Source: Pseudomonadota bacterium
GTDB lineage: Bacteria; Pseudomonadota; Gammaproteobacteria; QQUJ01
Length of the DNA: 64,000 bases
Assembly (NCBI GenBank): GCA_008501635.1
Contig: QQUJ01000012.1
Span: 28,612-92,611, forward strand
Direction: 5' to 3'
A program made the position numbers and the translations under genes. This document shows, in pieces, positions 37,511-46,238 of this stretch. Below the pieces are notes generated by a model. That model searched no databases and had not been told where the DNA came from. It worked only from the letters and a program-made list of their open reading frames with translations. Position 1 is the stretch's first letter; every line of letters begins with the position of its first letter.

Positions 37511-38185
37511 CTAGACAAAGACCGCGATCTCGTCGAGTGACTTTTTACTGATCTTGGGCACCCTTGTTCCTTGCTGCGGGTAACCCACCACCACGATCAT
37601 GGTCGCGCTCTCATTGCCGGGGCGCTCCAATACCTCGCCAAGAAAGTTCATGGGACTGGGGGTGTGGGTGAGCGTGGCCAACCCCGCATTGTGCAGCGCG
37701 GTGATCAGAATTCCGGTGGCGATACCGACCGAATCGTGCACGTAGTAGTGCTTGATCTTGTTCCCGTCGCCGTCCACGCCCCACTTCTGACGAAAGATCA
37801 CGATCAGGTACGGAGCCTGATCCAGAAACGGTTTGTCTGCATCGGTCCCCAGCGGAGCCAGCGCCTCCAGCCACTCCTCGGACGCCGCACCCGCATAGAA
37901 TTTGCGCTCCTCCTCCTCGGCGGCGTGGCGAATCCTGCGTTTCACGGCGGGATCGGAGACGACGACAAAGGTCCACGGCTGCATGTTGGCGCCGCTGGGT
38001 GCCGTACCGGCCGCCAGCAGGCACTGTTCAATCACCCTGCGATCGACGGGACGGTCGGAAAAATCCCGCACGCTGCGACGGCGTTTCACCGCACGATAGA
38101 ATTGCTCGGCTCGCTCCAGCATCTCCCCGGGCGGGTAGCTGCAATAGGCTTCAAGGGGAATGAAAGGATAATCGGTCACCGGCAC
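37511..38185 (-). CDS. Nitroreductase-family flavoprotein
   Basis: A 224-residue FMN enzyme. The FMN phosphate-binding [19 protein letters not shown] is at residues 35-53, [16 protein letters not shown] follows, and the late [12 protein letters not shown] and [12 protein letters not shown] segments complete the fold. Members reduce nitroaromatics, quinones or, in the BluB/IYD branch, catalyse dehalogenation or flavin cleavage; the long N-terminal lead ([19 protein letters not shown]) resembles the IYD-like branch. Proximity to the DUF4863 gene makes a nitroaromatic substrate worth testing. It converges with the ankyrin gene. Confidence 0.9.
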   Translation of the reverse strand: MPVTDYPFIPLEAYCSYPPGEMLERAEQFYRAVKRRRSVRDFSDRPVDRRVIEQCLLAAGTAPSGANMQPWTFVVVSDPAVKRRIRHAAEEEERKFYAGAASEEWLEALAPLGTDADKPFLDQAPYLIVIFRQKWGVDGDGNKIKHYYVHDSVGIATGILITALHNAGLATLTHTPSPMNFLGEVLERPGNESATMIVVVGYPQQGTRVPKISKKSLDEIAVFV

Positions 38186-38324
38186 ACCTCATCCACTGAT
38201 TGCCCGACGTGGGCGGATAGGAGTGTGTCGGCAAATCAGGTGGAATTCAAACGCACCGCTGCACGCCGGGAGGAACCAGGCGTCTGGCGCGGTAGCAGTG
38301 CCACGCTGCCGCAGCCCCCCCCGA

Positions 38325-38558
38325 CTACTCTACCCAGAAAGGCTTGCGCGCTTCGCGTTCCGCGTCGGCACGGTTGATACCGATATCCCGCAACAGCCGG
38401 TCGTCGAGATCGAGCAGGTCACGCCGCTGCCGGGCACGCGCCTGCCAGATTTCCAGGGTTCGCCAGAGATTGAAAAGCCGCTCGGTCAGCGTACGGGGAT
38501 TGCGCCCCGGACGGCGGTAGAGGTCAAGAGGGGTACGCTGCAGGGTTGCGCTGGTCAT
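38325..38558 (-). CDS. DUF1127 (YjiS-like) small protein
   Basis: A 77-residue basic protein with the DUF1127 core WQARARQRRDLLDLDDRLLRDIG followed by INRADAEREARKPFW. DUF1127 proteins bind RNA or modulate phosphate and carbon metabolism in a few studied cases. AAGGA precedes the ATG by seven bases; the GTG six codons earlier would place that site inside the gene and is rejected. It is divergent from the MocR-type regulator gene, an arrangement frequently seen for this family. Confidence 0.9.
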   Translation of the reverse strand: MTSATLQRTPLDLYRRPGRNPRTLTERLFNLWRTLEIWQARARQRRDLLDLDDRLLRDIGINRADAEREARKPFWVE

Positions 38559-38646
38559 GGTCTGGTCCTTACTCACACTCTGGATTGCTGAGGGGTAGTG
38601 TGCCGTCTATACTGCAACCAGTACAGATTCAAAATAGATTAATTAA

Positions 38647-38684
38647 CTGCATAACAGTTATTGCGGCGCACAACTGTTATGCAG
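38647..38684. promoter_or_regulatory. Perfect 13-bp inverted repeat, putative MocR operator
   Basis: CTGCATAACAGTT and AACTGTTATGCAG are exact inverted repeats separated by 12 bases, centred about 60 bases before the MocR start in the divergent promoter region. A second motif, CTATACTGCAACCAGTACAG (38607-38626), partly symmetric, lies toward the DUF1127 gene. Both are candidate binding sites for the adjacent regulator. Confidence 0.6.
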
Positions 38685-38725
38685 CCTCCGGGGCCCATCT
38701 GTGATGGCCGCAGCGAAAGAACGCC

Positions 38726-40168
38726 ATGACGCTCTACGAACAGGTTACCCAGCAGCTGAAGGAGTACATCGACAACGGCGTCTATGGACCGGGCAGCAAA
38801 CTGCCCTCGGTGCGCAAGCTCAGCGGCCAGCTCAACATCAGCATTTCGACCGTACTGCAGGCGTATGCCCGGCTCGAGGACATGGGTTTGGTCGAGGCGA
38901 TTCCCCAATCCGGTTACTACGTGAGGCGTGTCCCGCGCGGGCTACCCTCGCCCCCCGCCATCTCCAAACCGCCCGCACGCCCCACCGAGGTGAGCATCAA
39001 CGAGCTGGCCATGGAGATGCTCCACGCCGGTAATCGCCCCGGCGCAGCACAGTTCGGCACCGCCCTGCCGTGCATCGATTTTCCGGCCGTGCGCCAGATG
39101 AACCGGCTCTTCACCCGCATCGCCCGTGCCCAGCCGCATCGCATCGGCCGTTACGAGATCCCGCCCGGCAACCCGGAACTGCGTTTGCAGATCGCACGCC
39201 GCTCGGTGGATGCCGGGATGAGCGTCCCCCCCGACGGTATCGTCGTCACCACCGGTTGTCAGGAGGCATTGATGATCGCCATCCGGGCCGTCGCCAAAGC
39301 GGGCGACACCATCGCCGTCGAATCGCCCGGGTACTACGGCATGCTGCAGTTGATCGAGTCGCTGGAGATGCGGGCGCTGGAAATCCCGACCGACGCTCGC
39401 ACCGGCATCAGCCTCGATGCGCTGGCGCTGGCGCTCGATCAATGGCCGATCAAGGCGTTGGTGCTGACACCGCAGTTCAGCAATCCGCTCGGCTACCAGA
39501 TGCCCGATGAGAACAAGGTGGCGTTGCTCGATCTGCTCAACCAGCATGAGGTGCCTCTGATCGAGGACGATATCAACGGCGAACTCTGTTACGCGGAGCG
39601 CCGCGCCAAGGCGATCAAGGCGTGGGATAGCGAGGGAAAGGTGCTCTACTGTTCGTCGGTCTCCAAAACGCTGGAGCCCGGCCTGCGTATCGGTTGGATC
39701 ATTCCCGGGCGCTACTTCAAGACAGTGGAGCATCTCAAAATCGTCGCCAGCATGGCCACCGCCACACTGCCGCAGATGGTAGCCGCCGAGTTTCTGGAGA
39801 CCGGCGGTTTTGACCGACACCTGCGTACCGTACGCGCCACCTACCGCGAACGCCGCGATCAGCTGCTGCAGTTCGTGACGCGGTATTTCCCGGAGGAAAC
39901 ACGCATGACCCACCCGCAGGGCGGCTATCTGGCGTGGCTGGAACTGCCCAAACAGTTCGATTCGCTGCAGCTTTTTTCCGAAGCGATGGAGATCGGCATC
40001 AGCACCGCGCCCGGTCCGCTATTCTCCGCCGCCGGCAAATATCGCAACTTCATGCGCATCAACTATTCGATGCCCTGGTCGCAGGAGCGCGTCGACGGTT
40101 TGGTCCGGCTCGGCGAGTTGATCAACACGCAGCTATCGCGGCATCAACCTGCGGCGATATCCGCGTAG
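38726..40168 (+). CDS. MocR-type transcriptional regulator (GntR HTH + aminotransferase domain)
   Basis: A 480-residue PLP-dependent regulator. Residues 1-70 are a GntR winged helix (GPGSKLPSVRKLSGQLNISIST). From about 110 a fold-type I aminotransferase domain follows, with YEIPPGNPELRLQIARR, TGCQEALMIA, TPQFSNPLGYQMP and the PLP-lysine in SSVSKTLEPGLRIGW. MocR proteins use PLP or PLP-amino acid adducts as effector. It is divergent from DUF1127 and just upstream of the DUF4863 gene, with a perfect inverted repeat in the promoter. Confidence 0.94.
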   Translation: MTLYEQVTQQLKEYIDNGVYGPGSKLPSVRKLSGQLNISISTVLQAYARLEDMGLVEAIPQSGYYVRRVPRGLPSPPAISKPPARPTEVSINELAMEMLHAGNRPGAAQFGTALPCIDFPAVRQMNRLFTRIARAQPHRIGRYEIPPGNPELRLQIARRSVDAGMSVPPDGIVVTTGCQEALMIAIRAVAKAGDTIAVESPGYYGMLQLIESLEMRALEIPTDARTGISLDALALALDQWPIKALVLTPQFSNPLGYQMPDENKVALLDLLNQHEVPLIEDDINGELCYAERRAKAIKAWDSEGKVLYCSSVSKTLEPGLRIGWIIPGRYFKTVEHLKIVASMATATLPQMVAAEFLETGGFDRHLRTVRATYRERRDQLLQFVTRYFPEETRMTHPQGGYLAWLELPKQFDSLQLFSEAMEIGISTAPGPLFSAAGKYRNFMRINYSMPWSQERVDGLVRLGELINTQLSRHQPAAISA

Positions 40169-40208
40169 TCCCCGTTATAATTGCCAAAAAAGAGAAGGGG
40201 CATGCGCT

Positions 40209-40676
40209 ATGCAACCCAAACAGTTTCAGACCCTGATCACCCCCGTCATCGAAGCGATTGCCGGCAAACCGGTCGACAAACAGCTGGAGACGGAACTGAA
40301 CCAGCGTTTCCCGGCCAACGAAGAACCCTTCAAAGTGATTCAGAAGGCGTGTCACGCCGCCATTGCCGCGGGATGGATGTGCGCTAATGGTGAAGGCAAA
40401 CGCCGCTTTGGTCGCATCATCGAGGCCACTCCCGCCAGCCGCGCTCTGAGTGTCGATGTGGTCGATCTCACCGACATCATCGGCCCGCATCACCGCCACC
40501 CCAATGGCGAGATCTGCATGGTGATGCCGGTCGATGCCGATGCCAGGTTCGACGGACGTGGCGCCGGTTGGAAGGTCTACCAACCCGACTCCGCGCACCG
40601 CCCCACGGTTACCGAAGGACGCGCGCTGGTGCTCTATCTGCTGCCCGAAGGGGCAATCGAGTTCACCGGTCACTAG
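40209..40676 (+). CDS. DUF4863 protein, 4-hydroxylaminobenzoate lyase-like (PnbB)
   Basis: A 155-residue protein I place in the DUF4863 family, whose characterised member PnbB converts 4-hydroxylaminobenzoate to protocatechuate in 4-nitrobenzoate degradation. A cupin-type metal motif is visible, H95-x-H97 and E101 in GPHHRHPNGEI, followed by the Gly-rich GRGAGWKVYQP segment. GAAGGGG lies upstream of the ATG. It follows the MocR gene by 40 bases and would be cotranscribed. The function is inferred from family memory and the neighbouring nitroreductase, so moderate confidence only. Confidence 0.68.
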   Translation: MQPKQFQTLITPVIEAIAGKPVDKQLETELNQRFPANEEPFKVIQKACHAAIAAGWMCANGEGKRRFGRIIEATPASRALSVDVVDLTDIIGPHHRHPNGEICMVMPVDADARFDGRGAGWKVYQPDSAHRPTVTEGRALVLYLLPEGAIEFTGH

Positions 40677-40693
40677 CCGTTGAAACGGGGGCG

Positions 40694-41668
40694 CTACCGC
40701 TCCACCAGCTCCACGCGCCGGTTCCTGGCGCGCCCGTTATCCACCTGATTGGTCGATACCGGCACCAATGGCCCGACACCGTGGGCAGCGAGACGTTCGC
40801 GGGCGATGGCGTGATCCTTTACCAGAGCTTCTATTACCGCCGTTGCGCGCTCCACCGACAGACGCAGGTTATAGTCCAGCGCCCCTGACAGGTCGGTGTG
40901 CCCCACGACGTAGACCTTGAGCGCCGGACGTGCGGCAAGCAGCGCAGCGATCTCTTGCAGTGCGGGCTGCGAGTCCGGCGTGAGCGTTGCCTTGTTGTGA
41001 TCGAAGTAGAGTCCGTACAGTGCCACTTTGCCGTAGCGGTCGATGTCCGCACCCATCGCTTCGGCATCCACGGTTACCAGCCCCTGCTCCACCGCTTTTA
41101 CTTCGATGATATCCACCATCGTCGCTACCGTATCCGCGCTGTGCTGCTCGACGCCGACGATGACGTAGGCGCTACCCTCGGGCCGGTTCAGGCGTGCCGC
41201 CACATAGCCACTGCCACCCTGGGAGGATGATCCTTGTCCGAACAGACTCGCGCCGGGAGGCGTCGGATTGGCCAGGTAGTGAACATTGAGAAATCCGCGT
41301 TCGCCTATCGTGCCGCGATTACTGCTGTTCTTGTTGAAGCCCTTGGCCAGCACCTGGAATCCGCCGCGCTCCAATCCCTCCAGATAGTTGGAGTAGATCT
41401 CGAAGAAACCACGCTCACCCTTCAGCGCATAGTGAATCCGGGTCACCCGTCCTTTGACCTCCTGCCACTCATCGATCTTCCGGTAGCCGGTCACCGGCCC
41501 CAGCGCTATGCGATAGGGTTCGAAATTCTGGATTTCGTACCAGGTGATCTCTGAATCGGGAAACCGGGTAACCAGAGGATGGTCGGTACTGCCGGGAAGA
41601 TCCTTGGCGATTGCCGGTGTGCTGCCACACAGAAGTACAATCAGGATTAGAGCGTTATGCGGTTTCAT
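40694..41668 (-). CDS. DUF4892/OmpA-domain outer-membrane-associated protein
   Basis: A 324-residue exported protein. It has a signal peptide (ALILIVLLCGSTPAIA), a DUF4892-like region (DHPLVTRFPDSEITWYE, later YALKGERGFFEIYSNYLEGL), and a C-terminal OmpA peptidoglycan-binding domain (YGLYFDHNKATLTPDS, VVGHTDLSGALDYNLRLSVERA, NRRVELV). It probably tethers an outer-membrane or periplasmic complex to the wall. The internal ATG is used because the upstream frame reads through a palindromic repeat and carries no signal sequence. It converges with the DUF4863 gene. Confidence 0.9.
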   Translation of the reverse strand: MKPHNALILIVLLCGSTPAIAKDLPGSTDHPLVTRFPDSEITWYEIQNFEPYRIALGPVTGYRKIDEWQEVKGRVTRIHYALKGERGFFEIYSNYLEGLERGGFQVLAKGFNKNSSNRGTIGERGFLNVHYLANPTPPGASLFGQGSSSQGGSGYVAARLNRPEGSAYVIVGVEQHSADTVATMVDIIEVKAVEQGLVTVDAEAMGADIDRYGKVALYGLYFDHNKATLTPDSQPALQEIAALLAARPALKVYVVGHTDLSGALDYNLRLSVERATAVIEALVKDHAIARERLAAHGVGPLVPVSTNQVDNGRARNRRVELVER

Positions 41669-41689
41669 TGCGACAGCGTCCTTGTTGTT

Positions 41690-41734
41690 AGAACCTGTCT
41701 CAGAAACCCACGCGGGGGGTTTTGAAACAGGTTC
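41690..41734. repeat. Palindrome related to the MITE ends
   Basis: AGAACCTGTCTCAGAAACCC and GGGGTTTTGAAACAGGTTC form a near-perfect stem. The first half resembles the MITE terminal sequence AGAACCTATCTCAAAATCCC. It sits in the leader of the OmpA/DUF4892 gene and may be a minimal derivative of that element. Confidence 0.6.
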
Positions 41735-41860
41735 CAGTATCGAGTGGATTAACCCTACCTCACTTTTCTGTGTTATCAAATGGCTGACCCGGAAGCCGCG
41801 TCACGGCTTACTCGCCCCGGCGGCATCGATACCAGACGCAAGCCCACACCAGAGTCGCCT

Positions 41861-43318
41861 ATGGTCATCAAAACGCAGCTCGATCTCCTGAAATACCGCC
41901 GCACAAAAATCGTCGCCACGCTGGGTCCGTCCTGCGCGGACGAAGCGACCATTGCGCAACTCATCTCCGCCGGCGTCAATGTCTTCCGGCTCAACATGTC
42001 GCATGGCAGTCAGGCCGGTCATCGCGAACTCTACGAGCGCGTCCGCGCTACCGCCCAGCGGCTGGCGCTGCCGGTGGCAATCTTCGCCGATCTCTGCGGC
42101 CCCAAGATCCGCACCGGATTGTTCAAAGAAAAACAGATCGATCTGAAAACCGGCGACAGCGTGGTCGTAACCACCCGCGACACAACCGGATCACCCGGCC
42201 TCATCCCCTCGCAGTACGAAGCGCTGGCGGACGATGTAAAGCCAGGCAACCGCATTCTGCTGGATGACGGCAAGCTGGAGATCGAGGTTGAATCAATTGT
42301 GGGCACCGAGATCCAATGCCGCGTTGTTCACGGTGGCGTGCTCAAGGACAAGAAGGGTATCAACCTCCCCGGCGTCTCGATTTCGGCGCCTTCGCTGACC
42401 GACAAGGACAAAGCCGATGCGCGCTTCGCACTGGCGATGGGCGTGGACTTCCTGGCCCTCTCCTTCGTGCGCCGTGCCGCCGACGTTACCGATCTGCGAC
42501 GACTGATCGAACAGACCGATCATCCTGCAGGCATCATCGCCAAATTCGAAAAACCCGAAGCCCTGGAAAACGCCGCCGCGATCATCGGCGTCTCCGACGC
42601 CGTCATGGTGGCGCGGGGCGACCTGGGTGTGGAGCTGAAACCGGAACAGGTACCCATCGCGCAACGCAAGTTGATCGACATGGCGCGCAACCTCAACCGA
42701 CCGGTCATCGTGGCCACTCAGATGCTCGAGTCGATGATGGCGAATACGCGGCCTTCGCGCGCCGAGGTGTCCGACATCTCACAGGCGGTAATCGCCGGCG
42801 TCGATGCGGTGATGCTCTCGGGCGAAACCGCCTCCGGTTCGTTCCCGGTGCAAACCGTGCAGATGATGTCGCGCATCATCCACCAGACCGAAGCCTATCT
42901 CTTCGAGGAAAACAACTTTGCCGACCTGGAACGCGATCTCGGTCGGATCGAGGGGCCTGTGCCCTTCGGTCACGCGGTCGCGCATGCCACCGCCAACCTG
43001 GCCAAACAGATCGACGCCAAAGCGATACTGAGTCTGTCCAACACCGGCATGTCAGCGGTCACCATCAGCTCGGCGCGCCCCTCTGCGCCGCTGTTGGCCA
43101 TCTCCGCCGACCCCAGGACATACCACCGACTGAACCTCCAGTGGGGTACGTTGCCGATACTCGCCGAGGACGCAGGGCACGCCCATCCCAATCAACTGGC
43201 ACGCCGCGTTGCACAGCAATCCGGTATCGCCGCAGCGGGCGACTACATCGTGCTGGTCAGAGGATTTCACAGCAATCAAGCGCTCAATACGCCGTCCATC
43301 ACGTTATTGATGGTTTAG
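41861..43318 (+). CDS. pyk: Pyruvate kinase
   Basis: Pyruvate kinase transfers phosphate from phosphoenolpyruvate to ADP. The 485-residue protein has all family motifs: RRTKIVATLGPSCADE, NVFRLNMSHGS, DLCGPKIRTG, LLDDGKLEIEV, the active-site FIAKFEKPEALEN-type region (IIAKFEKPEALENAAAI), MVARGDLGVEL and MLESMMANTRPSRAEVSD. The C-terminal domain is present. The ATG before VIKTQLDLLKYRR is chosen from family length; an in-frame ATG 27 codons earlier is possible. No glycolytic neighbours are nearby. Confidence 0.96.
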   Translation: MVIKTQLDLLKYRRTKIVATLGPSCADEATIAQLISAGVNVFRLNMSHGSQAGHRELYERVRATAQRLALPVAIFADLCGPKIRTGLFKEKQIDLKTGDSVVVTTRDTTGSPGLIPSQYEALADDVKPGNRILLDDGKLEIEVESIVGTEIQCRVVHGGVLKDKKGINLPGVSISAPSLTDKDKADARFALAMGVDFLALSFVRRAADVTDLRRLIEQTDHPAGIIAKFEKPEALENAAAIIGVSDAVMVARGDLGVELKPEQVPIAQRKLIDMARNLNRPVIVATQMLESMMANTRPSRAEVSDISQAVIAGVDAVMLSGETASGSFPVQTVQMMSRIIHQTEAYLFEENNFADLERDLGRIEGPVPFGHAVAHATANLAKQIDAKAILSLSNTGMSAVTISSARPSAPLLAISADPRTYHRLNLQWGTLPILAEDAGHAHPNQLARRVAQQSGIAAAGDYIVLVRGFHSNQALNTPSITLLMV

Positions 43319-43545
43319 CGCTCTATTTTCGCAAGGTATTTATTGCCACGAACTGCCCTGTCAAAAGAGCCGTTGCCGCTCATGATTTTAGGCGTCACGC
43401 TTGCATTGCGAGGGCTTGCCAAAAGGGCAGATGCCTAGAACCTATCTCAAAATTCCCCGCGAGCTGTGCCTTCTGATCAACACTCTCTTCTAACCAGACT
43501 TAATCAGAGGTTCCTTGGCTCTTGTGCCTATTGACAACCCGCTCT
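43319..43545. repeat. Intergenic region with solo MITE end
   Basis: Positions 43437-43470 (start AGAACCTATCTCAAAATTCC) repeat the first 34 bases of the element at 45961 with one or two mismatches; no right end is visible. The rest of the gap between convergent pyk and the cd1 cytochrome has no gene. Confidence 0.8.
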
Positions 43546-45162
43546 TTAATGCACCGTACCCTGGAGCCCCACCACCACTGTGCGCGCGCGCACACGTGAG
43601 AACACGCCTGCGGGCACCTCCATTGATACCGCCTTCACTCTCTTCAGCGTCTTTGCATCGTAGATCATGAGCCGGTCACCAACACGTCCGGCGGTTCGAT
43701 CACCGCCATACCCGGCGCTGACGTATATATATTCGCCGCGCGCGGTGTACTCTGGAAAGTGTGAGCGACCGAGTGTCCCCGCAACAGTCAGAGTCCTCAC
43801 CACATCGAGACTGTTCTTATCTATAAACTGGATCTTGTTCGCAGCCGGACCTGTGCCAACGATATCGACCACAATGTAGGGGGCCTTGGGATGCGCAGCG
43901 GGTGATTCGGTGGGTCCCAGAACGGGAATGCGCTTGACGACCTCGAACGTATCCATGTCGAAAACGGTCACTTCGTACGACTCACAAGGGTGTGAACCAA
44001 TGTTGGTGCCAATACCCAGCAGTCGGCCTTGTGACCTCACAACAGCCCCCGAACCGAGGTGCGGTTGACAGCCGGCCGGAATTCTTTTTACAACCCGATT
44101 TTCGGCCAGATCGATGACGGCGATGATGTTGTCGTCGTAAGAGGCAATAAGCACGAAACGACCCTCCGGAGAGAGGAATGCATCGTGCAGATGCCGGCCC
44201 ACATCGGTTATTTTTGTGATGGGCATATCCGGCTTATCGACATCCACTATCCACACTTGGCCGGCCTGTTCGAGTGCTACCACGAAGATGTCTGCATAAG
44301 GCGTGCTGGTGATCATGCCCGAGTCGGCCTCGACCATCTTGCCGTCCAGGTCATTGCCGCGCAGTTCCATCAGCTTGAGTGGCTCCAGGGTCGCGGCATC
44401 CAGAATCACCGCCGTATTCGGTACAAAGGAACCCGCAGCAAGATATCGTCCGTCACGCGATACTGCGAGTGATGTGCCATTCAACCCGGCCCGTACCTTG
44501 CGCACAATCTTCAACGAGTACAGATCGATCTTGTGGATATAGCCGATATCATCCCGAACATAGGCCCACCGTTCCTGCTTTGGGTGGAAGTCCATGAGAT
44601 GCGGTGCAAAACCGGTGGGTATTTCGCCAATCTTTTTGTTGGTTCTGCCGTCAAAGAATACGATTTTGGATCCGTCGCCGGCGGCGAAGTGTCCGCGTGC
44701 CATTACGGCCATCAAGTCGTCAACGTTCTCTATCGGGTAGGTCGGTTTGTTGGGCAGGGTTGATTCATCGGCAACGAACACCTCAAGCGAATTTCGTATA
44801 TCGCTCAATCCCCAGGACAGGGATCGTTTCGGGCGCGCTGTTATGAGAGAGGCCAGCAGATCCATTTCGTTGACTGATAATTTACCGAACAACGTGGGAT
44901 GTTGCGGCATCATGGTCGCCGCGCCCCCGGTCTGGATCTTGGCACTGACCTGCTGCTGAGTGAGCGTGGTTTGATCGCTGTTCAATGCCGGCCCAATGTA
45001 TCCGCCGCGGTCTGCCCCATGACACACAGCGCAATGATCATCATACAGCCGTTCGGCCTTGCTGAAATCCTGGGCCCAGGAAGCGGATGCCATTCCCAGT
45101 AACGCAGCCATCCACAGGATTGTCACAATGGCGTGTTGTGTGGCGTTCGTCGATCTGTCCAT
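43546..45162 (-). CDS. Cytochrome cd1-type protein (NirS/NirN-like)
   Basis: A 538-residue periplasmic protein: signal peptide to about A30, a class I cytochrome c domain with C44-AV-C47-H48 and a Met-rich segment GGAATMMPQHP as likely sixth ligand, then an eight-bladed d1-heme propeller from about 130. The propeller keeps His at three positions that align by eye with NirS ligands: H188 (TGFAPHLMDF), H326 (RHLHDAF) and H368 (CQPHLGSG), equivalent to the proximal and two catalytic His. That favours nitrite reductase-like chemistry, but the related NirN is the alternative. AAGGAGAG precedes the ATG. No nirC/F/D/L/G/H/J genes for heme d1 synthesis are nearby. Confidence 0.85.
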   Translation of the reverse strand: MDRSTNATQHAIVTILWMAALLGMASASWAQDFSKAERLYDDHCAVCHGADRGGYIGPALNSDQTTLTQQQVSAKIQTGGAATMMPQHPTLFGKLSVNEMDLLASLITARPKRSLSWGLSDIRNSLEVFVADESTLPNKPTYPIENVDDLMAVMARGHFAAGDGSKIVFFDGRTNKKIGEIPTGFAPHLMDFHPKQERWAYVRDDIGYIHKIDLYSLKIVRKVRAGLNGTSLAVSRDGRYLAAGSFVPNTAVILDAATLEPLKLMELRGNDLDGKMVEADSGMITSTPYADIFVVALEQAGQVWIVDVDKPDMPITKITDVGRHLHDAFLSPEGRFVLIASYDDNIIAVIDLAENRVVKRIPAGCQPHLGSGAVVRSQGRLLGIGTNIGSHPCESYEVTVFDMDTFEVVKRIPVLGPTESPAAHPKAPYIVVDIVGTGPAANKIQFIDKNSLDVVRTLTVAGTLGRSHFPEYTARGEYIYVSAGYGGDRTAGRVGDRLMIYDAKTLKRVKAVSMEVPAGVFSRVRARTVVVGLQGTVH

Positions 45163-45310
45163 CAGTACACTCTCCTTATGAGGACTACACAGCGATAATC
45201 TCAGGCAACCCGCAAGCGCTGGGGGAGATCGACGCCGGACGGCGCTTGATCTGCCCAACATACCCCAATATAAAACGTAATGACACAGGGCCTTTCGTCA
45301 CCAAACGCAC

Positions 45311-45846
45311 CTATTCCTCCGCTTCCTCCCAGCCCGTGATCATCGCCCGGATATGGGCCAGCGGCGTATGACCGGTAGTGGCGAGATAGACATGCGCCAC
45401 CAGGATGATCAGCATCAGGAAAGCGCCGACAGTGTGCAAAATGGCTACCGTACCAAGGACCGGCAGGCTTGCGGCGTCGCGCCAAGCCGGGTAGTAGAGA
45501 AGGGCCAAGCCGCTCACCCAGACGAGCGGATTGATGACCAGCTTGACGAGCGGATAGCCAAGACGCTGGCCGGTGCTTGGGTTGGTGTAGTCCCAGATCC
45601 AATGGCGTGTGGCCATAACCTGTTGGCTGCCTCGGTGTGGCATTTCAGACAGGCCTCGGTGACCTCCTCACCGCTGCGGAACGCACCCTGCAGCTCCTCG
45701 AACTTGCCGCGGTCGGCCGTCGAGCTCTCTGTTTTGGGTGCAGCCGGCAGCTCCTGGGCTGGCACCACCGAGACAACGCTGACCGCGAGCAAACCGCCGG
45801 CCAGCAGGCGCCGTAGCTGGTACCTGAAAGACGATGTGCATTGCAT
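45311..45846 (-). pseudogene. Deletion/frameshift remnant: octaheme tetrathionate reductase start fused to a cytochrome b end
   Basis: The first 70 codons give a signal peptide (LLAGGLLAVSVVSVVPAQ) and the first heme site EACLKCHTEAAN of an octaheme tetrathionate reductase-like cytochrome. The frame then breaks at GCCAACAGG: adding one C restores the family sequence QVMATRHWIWDYTNPSTG in the next frame. A few residues later the sequence jumps to the end of a different protein, a di-heme cytochrome b (LVKLVINPLVWVSGLAL, LHTVGAFLMLIILVAHVYL, TTGHTPLAHIRAM). So most of the octaheme gene and the start of its membrane partner have been deleted. It lies upstream of the cd1 gene on the same strand. 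Confidence 0.75.
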
Positions 45847-45960
45847 TGCTGAGCGATTCCTTTCGGTCGCATCATCTGCGCCAGGGACCAGGTGACACCG
45901 GGTATGTTCATCTCAATCAACCGGCATAGTACACAGTTCAAGCGTGCCGGGCTGTGTATC

Positions 45961-46227
45961 AGAACCTATCTCAAAATCCCCCGCGAGCTGTGCCGGTCGC
46001 TCGTGGTTCGAGCGCCAGGCGCGGCGAGCGTGGTTGGGTCATTCCCAATGAGCGAGCCGCAACACCGTGCTGGAGCCACGAGTGGCCGGCCCTTCGGGTT
46101 GGCCCCAGAGGTGCGCTGGCGGTGTTCTCGACTTGCCAATAGCGGTTGCTATTGGCTGCGCCTTCGGGCCTACCCAGCGCACCTCTGGGGCTCAACACAG
46201 CACGCGCGGGATCTTGGGATAGGTTCT
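45961..46227. mobile_element. MITE-like element with 32-bp imperfect terminal inverted repeats
   Basis: The left end AGAACCTATCTCAAAATCCC matches the reverse complement of the right end, AGAACCTATCCCAAGATCCC, and the match continues to about 32 bases. Inside, CCCCAGAGGTGCGCTGG and CCAGCGCACCTCTGGGG are exact 17-bp inverted repeats. There is no ORF, so it is non-autonomous. Solo ends occur at 24137, 43437 and in altered form at 41690. A clear target-site duplication was not found. Confidence 0.78.
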
Positions 46228-46238
46228 AAAAGGGATAC

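Noticed and set aside
41780..41860. Longer pyruvate kinase start 27 codons upstream
   Set aside because: No ribosome-binding site and the extra residues are not part of the enzyme family; kept only as an alternative.
45163..45310. Possible FNR/NNR box upstream of the cd1 gene (TTGAT half-site)
   Set aside because: Only one half-site is visible; the ATCAA partner at the correct spacing is missing.
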